Part shown: positions 57,201-62,273 of the stretch, one piece after another
Layout of the letters: each line of letters begins with the position of its first letter
How positions within the stretch are numbered: position 1 is the stretch's first letter
NCBI RefSeq assembly: GCF_029892485.1
Contig: NZ_JARXVG010000023.1
Span: 1 to 62,273, forward strand
Reading direction: 5' to 3'
DNA length: 62,273 nt
From: Variovorax boronicumulans
Lineage (GTDB): Bacteria; Pseudomonadota; Gammaproteobacteria; Burkholderiales; Burkholderiaceae_C
Program-made: the position numbers and the translations under genes
The notes under the pieces: model-generated
The model's input: only the letters and a program-made list of their open reading frames with translations
The model's database searches: none
What the model was told of the DNA's origin: nothing

Positions 57201-60200
57201 CGCGACCGTCATCGCCCGATAGCGTGTCATTGCCGCGCGCATCCAACGGCGTGCTGTAAGTGCCGTCGGCGCCCCACTGGCTACCCTCGCCCGCGATGAA
57301 ATCATCTCCGGCATCGCCGAACAGCACATCATCACCTTCCAGTCCTATGATGGTGTCGTTGTCCTCATCGCCATGCACCACGTCTGCGTCGGTGCCCGCG
57401 AAGATCAGGTCGTTGCCCGCACCACCCTCGATGACGTTGCCCGTGGACTCCACATACGCATTCGCCCCCGAGAAGCCGGGCAGGTTCGATGTACCCACGG
57501 TGTAGAACGTCTCGTAAGGCACTGCAGGGGTCTTGGATACCACCCACGAGAAGCCCCGAGCGATTTCGATGCTACCGGCGGCGACCGGCGGGCTGAAGCC
57601 GACCGACAAAGGGCGATTGATCTGGCCCATGGTGTTGCCCTCGATCACGTCGTTGCCAGCCCCGCCGTGCAGGGTGTCGCGACCGAAGCCTCCGAAGATC
57701 AGGTCATCGCCATCGCCGCCGTCGATGAAGTCATCGCCGCCTGCGCCGGACAGCCCGTCGTTGCCGCCCAACCCGAGGATGCGCTCGTTCGCGGCCGTGC
57801 CGATGATGATGTCCGCTGCGTCGGCCTCGCCTCCCGCGCCGACGTATCCCATGGCATCAGTGGTGTAGGCGCCGTCCTTGACCAGCTTGTGGATATCGCC
57901 GCGAATCTCGTTCGTGGCTGCCGGGTTGGCATCAGTGTCCGGCAAAGCGATGCCTAGGCTGCGCCCGGCACTCCAGTCGCGCACCACGATGACTCCATCG
58001 CGCCCGGCCACATGGATGTGCAGGTCGCTGCGCCCCGCCTCCACCGCCATCAGGGTGTAGGTAAGCTTGCGGTCTTCGCTTTGCCAAACATCGGTCGCCA
58101 CCCGTCGGGCACCAGCGCCCGTCAATCGGCCGAAGCCCTCGAGCTCGATGGCGCCGCGGCCATCGCCGTCTTCGATGATGTCCGTGCCCCAGCTACCGGC
58201 GAAAACGTAGCTGTCGGTACCCTGGCCGCCAAGGAGGGTGTCGTTGCCCGCGCCGCCTTCGAGTCGGTCGTCACCCGCATCGCCTTGCAGATAGTCGTCG
58301 CCAACAAAGCCACTAAGGGTGTCGTTGCCGCCACCCCCATAGAGATGATCTCCAAGCTTGTTGATATCGCTACCAACCAGTGTGTTCGCCCTGTCGTCGC
58401 CAAAAGCGATCAATTGATTGGCCACACGGCGGGTTTTTCCTCCAGGCCGGGCGCTGTTTTCGGCGAACAGGGCCTGATCGCGGCCCTGTTCATCGGCCCA
58501 GTGCAATTCATAGGCGCGGTCCCGCGGGAATCGAGCGCTGTCGACACTGTTCTCAACGTTCCTCGTGTTGCGCTCGACGATGGCCGCCAGCAGCGTGGCA
58601 CGGTCCTCGTACCAAGTGTCCGTGTAGGTGTAGCCGTAACCAGTGTCGCCGTACAGCCGCGCGTTTTTGTCGGCTTGCCAATCCACCGCTTCGGCGCCAT
58701 GCGCCGTCTTCAGCGCGTCCAACACGGCCGGATCGGTCGCGCCGACGACAAATGGGCTCAGATCTCGAAGCGCCAGAAAGGCGCCGAAGTCGGTCTTGGC
58801 GCGAGACACCATGTCGCCGCTCGCGGGCGTGACACTCGCCTTGCCTACGAGGCTCTGGAACACAGGGCTGGTGATGATCGCCTTGAGTGCGGCGTGCAGC
58901 GATTCGCGCCCGCTGTAGCCGTCCTTGTCGGCCATCTCGAACCAGGTGTTACCGCTGGTGTTGCCCTTCAGAGGCGCCACATCGACGCCGAAAGTACGAA
59001 CCAGAGCGTTCACCAGATTTTCCAGGGCATCGCCTTCGGAGAGGCCTTGAAGCTTTCCGGGCGTCGCCGCAGTACCGACCGCCTGGGTGGCCGCTTTCAT
59101 GATCGGCACGAAGGCGGCCAAAGTGAAGCTCGGATCGAGCCGAGCCAAGGCATCCTGCACGCTCAGAGAATCGACGATGAGCACCAAGCTATGTGTATCG
59201 CCGAAGTCATTCAGGTCGTACTGATTGACCAGAAGTTTGAGATCGAAGTCCCTCACCGCCGTCAACCCGGTCTCTAAGAGAACCCTGGCCAGATAGTCGC
59301 CGCGCATGAGCGCCTGGTCCTCCACGATTACTCCTGTGGCTTGACCGTAGTGCATCTGCGAGCTGGACACCGCAGATGGATAGTTGCTCGCGTAGATGTC
59401 ATGAAAACCCGCAATGGGCGAAGCTGCGACGTTGCGCTCGTCGAACAGGGTGTTGTTGGCGCCGGACTCGCTGAGAAGGACGTTTCCCTTCGAATACGCC
59501 TCGGTCCGTTCACTGGCAATGACAACGCCCAACTGATAATCCAGTTCCACCGCAGCGACGGCATCACGGCCTATTTGCAACGGCGCTTCCCCGGTCGAGC
59601 TCTTCAGGCCGGTCAAGCGATCGACCTCCTGCGCGACGATCCGGGCGCGCTTGAGCGCCTGGGTCAGCCAGTCAAAATCCGAGGCTAGCGGGTAGTTGGC
59701 GGCGGGAGAAAGCCTTTTGGCGTCGTTGAGTGCCGCGGTGGCTTGTGCCAAGGCCGTGCCCAGTTTGGCCGTGTCGGGATGCGACCCCAGCTCGGTCTTG
59801 AGCTTCAGATAAAGATCGCGTCCCTCGGTCGTTTTGAACAGAGAGGCAGCACCTCCATCGCGCACGGTTTTAAACACGTCCAGCACGCTGCTCAGGCTTA
59901 CGCCGTCCTTGAGCTTGCCCACGCCCGCACCGTTGAAAGTGTAGGTGGCCGCGATGGGGTTGCGCGCGCCCTGAGTGCTGGTCTCCTCCTGGCGCAGCAG
60001 GTTGAAGGCGGTTGCGAGGTGACCGCCCAGGCTGTAGCCGGTGACAGTGAACGATGCGTCTGGCGCGATCTTGCCGCTTTGCTTCAGGCTCGCGTACCAG
60101 GCTTCCATGTCCGAGATCTGACCCAACGCCCAGCCTTTGTCTGCGATCTCCAGCGAGTTCGTCGCCTGGTTGTCGCGCACCGAGTCGTCCACAAACTCTG

Positions 60201-60513
60201 TGGAGCGGAACGACATGACCAACTCGCCTTTCACCACGCCTCGTTCGGGATCGTCTTGAAATGCCCGGAACAACGTGCCCGAAAAACCTGTGGTGGTGTT
60301 GCTGATGTGTTGCACCACCTCCCAGTCTTTGACGAACCATTCAGCGTCGGTGGCAGTGAATTTGCTGGTGTGGTCGTTGCCGTCCAATAGCACCGTCTCT
60401 AGGAGTTCCCCATTTGCTGGAGTGGCTGGTGGCGCAACCTTGGGCGAAATGAATGCTTCAGCCGCGATTTGCAGATTGGCATACTTCAGATAGTTTGCGA
60501 TTTCAGTAGCCAT
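51271..60513 (-). CDS. Giant RTX protein with N-terminal lipase-like domain
   Basis: 3080 residues. GAGGGAGAA precedes the ATG. The first 450 or so residues resemble an alpha/beta-hydrolase lipase: FRSTEF (oxyanion region) and the nucleophile elbow TGYSLGGHLA with S161. From about residue 700 there are many RTX calcium-binding nonapeptides (GGxGxDxLx), interrupted by strand-rich modules ending IExIVFADGTVWD-like. Between roughly 2220 and 2890 there are eight copies of a 90-residue unit with LGANxENLxLTG. The end (SLNTVIAANWQ) is a type I secretion signal by position. No Sec signal is present. It would be exported by the HlyD-type system at the right edge and act as an extracellular lipase or adhesin. 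An upstream membrane-anchored protein is coupled to it. Confidence 0.92.
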   Translation of the reverse strand: MATEIANYLKYANLQIAAEAFISPKVAPPATPANGELLETVLLDGNDHTSKFTATDAEWFVKDWEVVQHISNTTTGFSGTLFRAFQDDPERGVVKGELVMSFRSTEFVDDSVRDNQATNSLEIADKGWALGQISDMEAWYASLKQSGKIAPDASFTVTGYSLGGHLATAFNLLRQEETSTQGARNPIAATYTFNGAGVGKLKDGVSLSSVLDVFKTVRDGGAASLFKTTEGRDLYLKLKTELGSHPDTAKLGTALAQATAALNDAKRLSPAANYPLASDFDWLTQALKRARIVAQEVDRLTGLKSSTGEAPLQIGRDAVAAVELDYQLGVVIASERTEAYSKGNVLLSESGANNTLFDERNVAASPIAGFHDIYASNYPSAVSSSQMHYGQATGVIVEDQALMRGDYLARVLLETGLTAVRDFDLKLLVNQYDLNDFGDTHSLVLIVDSLSVQDALARLDPSFTLAAFVPIMKAATQAVGTAATPGKLQGLSEGDALENLVNALVRTFGVDVAPLKGNTSGNTWFEMADKDGYSGRESLHAALKAIITSPVFQSLVGKASVTPASGDMVSRAKTDFGAFLALRDLSPFVVGATDPAVLDALKTAHGAEAVDWQADKNARLYGDTGYGYTYTDTWYEDRATLLAAIVERNTRNVENSVDSARFPRDRAYELHWADEQGRDQALFAENSARPGGKTRRVANQLIAFGDDRANTLVGSDINKLGDHLYGGGGNDTLSGFVGDDYLQGDAGDDRLEGGAGNDTLLGGQGTDSYVFAGSWGTDIIEDGDGRGAIELEGFGRLTGAGARRVATDVWQSEDRKLTYTLMAVEAGRSDLHIHVAGRDGVIVVRDWSAGRSLGIALPDTDANPAATNEIRGDIHKLVKDGAYTTDAMGYVGAGGEADAADIIIGTAANERILGLGGNDGLSGAGGDDFIDGGDGDDLIFGGFGRDTLHGGAGNDVIEGNTMGQINRPLSVGFSPPVAAGSIEIARGFSWVVSKTPAVPYETFYTVGTSNLPGFSGANAYVESTGNVIEGGAGNDLIFAGTDADVVHGDEDNDTIIGLEGDDVLFGDAGDDFIAGEGSQWGADGTYSTPLDARGNDTLSGDDGRDTLYGQAGDDVLYGGTDNDSLWGDYDGSPADDTLQGDDFLDGGEGNDQLTGGGGADLLAGGVGDDLMWGDDGLENAPAAVHGDDTLEGGEGNDQIHGGGRDDILLGGTGDDLLWGDGESLQDVPAGVQGNDTLDGGDGRDQLVGGGGRDVLLGGEGDDAMWGDGEVDLIALSAHDDDILEGQGGSDQLTGGGGDDHLDGGEGDDRLFGDEGNDTLIGGAGTDLLSGGAGDDVYVFAAGDSPRNAKGESETLDDNEGSNEVILQGAQSGTLVVRTDGKGALVLDTSPIDRIAVVGGASNSNNIYQLDDGTSYTYSSLVGNFAPGAMRTSDSAGREHVLGGKTDEDLGASTAGAILSGGRGNDTLRGSGGDTTFLYGLGDGTDTIAASIWSSAPSTAAGNRLRLGAGIVASDLRWSTDVNGDLVIQVGANALDRITLATLDQGASGTTAPIERIEFADGTTLSLAQVVASASASSGGEDNDELVGSNLNDTLRGQAGNDSLTGWGGNDLLEAGSGQDSLSGGAGNDILDGGAGADTIQGGAGDDVLLGGQSRDFMYGDDGNDTLDGGGSNPRMAGFGDYLEGGDGNDTYLFNRGYGPMSLRDFGAPGASFDRLVLGPDIAPSEVTLTRGDDYQLYIRVNGTDDVVEAVKQFYPVYEDSLADERIEEIVFADGTVWDLAQIAARVQELDSPAGENLGAGDGDDLLQGGTGNDTLSGGGGNDTLRGGLGNDRLEGGAGNDVYVFELGGGKDTIGNLDDAPTRVDELHFGAGIAPSDVIATFNGQSDLLLSLRGRSDSVTIERFFAQDGDGRGNQRIDQVVFPDGTVWHAADLVARARATTDGDDDVRGRAGPDVVQGLAGVDEISGGAGDDTLDGGADDDHLMGGDGNDLLLGGSQTDDLEGDAGNDTLQGQDGDDDLAGGAGSDLLQGGAGNDSLDANGSSLHVIGERDTLDGGAGNDRLFSREGDQVFLFGRGDGQDTIYRSNYYALDFDVLRFKAGILPSQVIVRYVFDERSFGGGSYLELSIAGTNDRITTRDFLDDKGELSAMTAIQEVQFDDGTTWDAYTLVAMVTSQAPMRGTEGGDVLQGASNSQMLFGLSGNDVVTGAGGDDWLDGGSGDDTLSGGFGRDTYVVDNVGDVVLEASDEGIDTVAAPVGWTLGANLENLRLTGSAAIDATGNALDNVLLGNAAANRLDGQTGADTLNGGAGDDTYIVDNVADVVVEAERGGFETVESSVSFTLDDNLENLKLTGASAIDATGNALDNLLVGNDANNSLVGAGGNDTLDGGAGDDVLAAGAGDDTYIVDSASDVVTESSKAGTDTVISSASFTLGVNVENMKLAGGSAINAVGNTLANILTGNDANNTLDGAGGSDTMRGGLGDDTYIVDATGDLVVEDQGQGVDLVQSTATYALGANVENLTLTGIKAISGTGNALDNVLTGNSTGNTLTGNDGNDLLDGQGGADSMVGGAGDDSYVVDRTSDVVSELAGEGFDRVRSSVTYTLGANVEQLTLVGDNAINAAGNASDNTLVGNAAANTLNGGAGNDILEGGGGNDIYVVDAAGDVTVEQANEGIDLVQSSIGFALGANLENLTLTGSDAIDGTGNDAANVLTGNSGANVLNGGAGNDSMVGGAGNDIYVVDAPGDVVTEGANAGTDLVRSAVSYTLGANIENLTLTGTGAVNATGNSVANVLNGNAAANVLDGQGGADTMKGGAGDDIYYVDNASDLVTELANEGTDTVLASVSSTLGNEVENLRINGAGALNATGNGLDNVLYAGAGNNTLDGAGGSDTASYLYASSAVAVSLANTAAQSTGGSGSDTLKNIENLQGGNFNDTLTGNASANVLDGSAGNDTLSGGAGNDTYLLGRGAGTDTVTENDGTADNTDLALFGAGISADQLWFAKAGNNLEVSVIGSGDKFALNNWYLGNQYHLEQFKTSDGRMLSDSNVQNLVQAMASFSPPAAGQTTLPANYQSSLNTVIAANWQ
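51900..53950 (-). repeat. Eight-copy internal 90-residue repeat of the RTX gene
   Basis: Each unit of about 270 bases encodes a DxxGDxVxE strand, a TLGANxENLxLTG strand, an xAIxATGNxxxNxLxGN turn and an RTX loop ending GGAGDDxYxVD. Copies are 60-80 percent alike by eye, so length variation by recombination is likely here. Confidence 0.75.
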
Positions 60514-60514
60514 C

Positions 60515-61375
60515 TCAGTTCTCCCTCTTCGGTTTCAAGACTTGATCAACAAAATAACGAGTTGGCGCTCTGGCAGACCAACTCTGCAGCGCTGGGCAGC
60601 TCTTGGCATTGCTCCACGGCAGGCGCCCTCCGGTGCTGCCGCCCAATGCGTGATCGAACGAATACCAAGTGGCTTGCGCAAGAATCTCGCCCGTCTGCGT
60701 ATCGGTCACGGATACCGTGGTTCCAGCCACCCATAGCTTTCGATCTTCCGGATCGATCAGATTGGTGAAAGACACCGCATAGCGCGCGGGCTGATCCTTG
60801 ACCTCAGTCTTTGTGGGAAACGGGTAGCTCGGCTCGTCGCGCTTCGCAAGGGTGTATCGCCACACCACGCCGTCTTTGTCTTTGGCATCGACATAGCGGT
60901 AGCCCGGTAGATCGGAAGGGTCCTGGTTGAGATACCCTCTTGGGCTGCGCTTGTCTTGGTGATGTTCCCATTGCAGGAAATTGGCGATGTAGTTTTTTCC
61001 TCCGGGCTCGTTGGGAAGTCCAGCATCTGGCCAATTTGGATCTGCGCCGTCAACGCTCGTGTTTGCCGCTGGCCGCACGTTCAGCAGCAGCACTCCCTCC
61101 ACGTCATCGACGGTCCTGTAGATCCTTTCCCCTGCGGTCTTGCACCGTTCGTCGAAGACGGCTTTGGCTTTGGCGTACTTCTTTTCGAAATCCCTGTTCG
61201 GAAAGAAATCAGGGATCTTGGGACTGATGAAGGCCAGCACAGTCACCGTCACGTAAAAGAGCTTGAGCTTCCAGGTGCCACCCCGAAAAAGCGACAGCGC
61301 GATCAGAACAACAAACAGTGCGATGAACGCCAGTACCGCAGCCTTGGCGAGGAATTGAATGCTTAGATCAGGCAT
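60515..61375 (-). CDS. Membrane-anchored partner of the RTX lipase
   Basis: A 286-residue protein with two N-terminal membrane helices (about 8-29 and 36-53) and a 230-residue soluble domain containing HHQDKRSPRGYLNQD, YVDAKDKDGVVWRYTLAKRDE and LWVAGTTVSVTD, then GEILAQATWYSFDH. No family was recognised. Its stop codon is one base from the ATG of the giant RTX gene, so they are translationally coupled. It could be an immunity protein against the lipase domain, a folding helper, or a docking factor. No toxic activity is proven, so immunity is only a hypothesis. Confidence 0.7.
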   Translation of the reverse strand: MPDLSIQFLAKAAVLAFIALFVVLIALSLFRGGTWKLKLFYVTVTVLAFISPKIPDFFPNRDFEKKYAKAKAVFDERCKTAGERIYRTVDDVEGVLLLNVRPAANTSVDGADPNWPDAGLPNEPGGKNYIANFLQWEHHQDKRSPRGYLNQDPSDLPGYRYVDAKDKDGVVWRYTLAKRDEPSYPFPTKTEVKDQPARYAVSFTNLIDPEDRKLWVAGTTVSVTDTQTGEILAQATWYSFDHALGGSTGGRLPWSNAKSCPALQSWSARAPTRYFVDQVLKPKREN

Positions 61376-61553
61376 GATCCACCGCCTTCATGCTCAGTCC
61401 GAATTGACCGTCGACTTTCGCCGAGGCGACACACCATCGCATCGAGTCGATTGCTGACGCGATGTCGAATCGATGCCTCCGATCAATCTTGGTTTTTTGA
61501 AGAAATCTTATCCTTCGGATCGTCATGTCTCGCGCCATGCTTTGCTTTGTCTT

Positions 61554-61690
61554 TCACCGTGAACTCGAAAATATGCTGGGCGCGACGAACTCGGCGCTCG
61601 TGCCCAATGAGATGCCCGGCAACGGCCTCGGCATGTCGCGCCAGACGTGCACCAGATGGCCGAACTGCTCCGGAAAGTTCTGATGTCCCG
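61554..61690 (-). pseudogene. Decayed N-terminal fragment of a GT4 glycosyltransferase
   Basis: One frame reads GHQNFPEQFGHLVHVWRD, close to HQNFPGQFGHLVKAW at the start of the intact glycosyltransferase at 49995-51236. The rest of the gene is missing and the start codon is in another frame. It lies directly downstream of the HlyD gene. Confidence 0.65.
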
Positions 61691-61692
61691 CA

Positions 61693-62273
61693 TCACCGCT
61701 CCCGCAGGCTCTCGCTTGTTGCCTTTTGCACAGGACTGAACAGGAACTCAATAATCCGCCGCTTGCCCGTCTTGATCTCCGCCGTGAGATTCATCCCCGG
61801 GGACAGCTTGATCGTCTTGCCATCCACGTCGATGGTTGTTGAGCTCAAGTTCATCACTACCGGAAAGATCGCCCCACGCTTTTCATCATTGACCGCATCC
61901 GCCGTCACCGTCTTCACGGTGGCGTTCACCGTGCCGTAGCGCGTGTACGGAAACGTCTCCAACTTGATCGTGGCTTCCTGACTGGTGCTGACGAAGCCGA
62001 TGTCCTTGTTGTCCAACGTCACCTCAGCGGTCACCTGTGCACCGTCGGGCACGATCACCATCAGCGGCTGAGCTTCCGTAACCACACCGCCTTCGGTGTG
62101 CGCGGCCAACTGCTGCACCGTGCCCGCCACCGGCGCCTTGAGCGTGGTCAGTCGCTCACGTTGACCGGCCTTGGCCAAGTCCTGCGTGCCTTGCTGGCGC
62201 TTAAGCTCGGCAGCCGCCTCTCTCGTGCGTAAGCTGTGCTTGGTCTCGGCGATGTAAGCGGCCTTTGTGTTTT
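61693..62273 (-). CDS. HlyD-family type I secretion adaptor, C-terminal part
   Basis: The frame is open to the window edge and lacks its start. Visible are the end of the coiled coil (RTREAAAELKRQQG), the lipoyl-like strand LKAPVAGTVQQLAAHTEGGVV, the beta-barrel region VTLDNKDIGFV and the membrane-proximal LSPGMNLTAEIKTGKRRIIEFLFSPV, all typical of HlyD/LapC adaptors. It bridges an inner-membrane ABC exporter and TolC. It is on the same strand as the giant RTX gene, its probable cargo. Confidence 0.9.
   Translation of the reverse strand, partial: NTKAAYIAETKHSLRTREAAAELKRQQGTQDLAKAGQRERLTTLKAPVAGTVQQLAAHTEGGVVTEAQPLMVIVPDGAQVTAEVTLDNKDIGFVSTSQEATIKLETFPYTRYGTVNATVKTVTADAVNDEKRGAIFPVVMNLSSTTIDVDGKTIKLSPGMNLTAEIKTGKRRIIEFLFSPVQKATSESLRER

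Noticed and set aside
51220..57222. Long plus-strand frames (over 400 codons) across the RTX gene
   Set aside because: They are antisense to the repetitive, high-GC RTX repeats, which keep several frames open; the translations are low-complexity Val/Ala/Arg strings without domains.

Overview
This window looks like chromosomal DNA of a high-GC betaproteobacterium, most plausibly Comamonadaceae and of the Variovorax type. That is judged from base composition, codon use and gene families recalled from memory, not from a search. Both ends cut through genes for type I secretion substrates or machinery: a large Ig-repeat adhesin at the left edge and an HlyD-type adaptor at the right edge. No rRNA, tRNA or CRISPR array was seen.

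Left part (1-8.6 kb). The N-terminus of a BapA-like adhesin on the minus strand is followed by a signalling cluster. It holds two paralogous response regulators with AraC-type DNA-binding tails on opposite strands, an OmpR-type regulator, and a divergent 7TM-DISM histidine kinase. Then comes decayed accessory DNA: an orphan antitoxin-like gene, an Imm70-type immunity gene broken by one base, and the C-terminal half of a TetR gene broken in a run of T.

Polymorphic toxin and regulatory part (9.3-19.8 kb). A 1464-residue Rhs/YD-repeat protein with a Sec signal and a variable C-terminal tip is followed by a DUF4288-type probable immunity gene and an IS3-family transposase remnant. Next are a sigma-54 activator and a divergent aldehyde dehydrogenase, with a visible -24/-12 promoter and an upstream inverted repeat. 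Two divergent XRE regulators follow, separated by three perfect inverted repeats.

Defence-like part (20.2-28.8 kb). A protein with two RusA-like halves is followed by a 2086-residue STAND NTPase with an N-terminal Cap4/PD-(D/E)xK-type nuclease, overlapping a 226-residue helical partner. This is the best candidate for an unusual system in the window. Nuclease-STAND plus small partner recalls AVAST-type defence; the double RusA-like neighbour is the unfamiliar element.

Metabolic part (29-44 kb). A GntR regulator with two winged helices is divergent from an operon of omega-amino acid transaminase, C45-type acyl-amide hydrolase and a complete peptide-type ABC importer. This fits uptake, hydrolysis and transamination of an acylated amino compound. 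Further on are a GATGTC hexamer array, a cytoplasmic binding-protein-like gene, a decayed F420/NADP-oxidoreductase-like gene, an aminotransferase/MocR divergent pair, and a DUF3237-SnoaL pair divergent from an HxlR regulator across a perfect operator palindrome.

Right part (44-62 kb). A papain-fold-like protein lies downstream of a Vps62/FG-GAP repeat protein. After these come vapBC remnants, an intact RHH/ParE-type toxin-antitoxin pair, a small secreted protein and a GT4 glycosyltransferase. The 3080-residue RTX protein with an N-terminal lipase-like domain is coupled by one base to a membrane-anchored partner. A second, decayed copy of the glycosyltransferase start lies between that partner and the HlyD gene.
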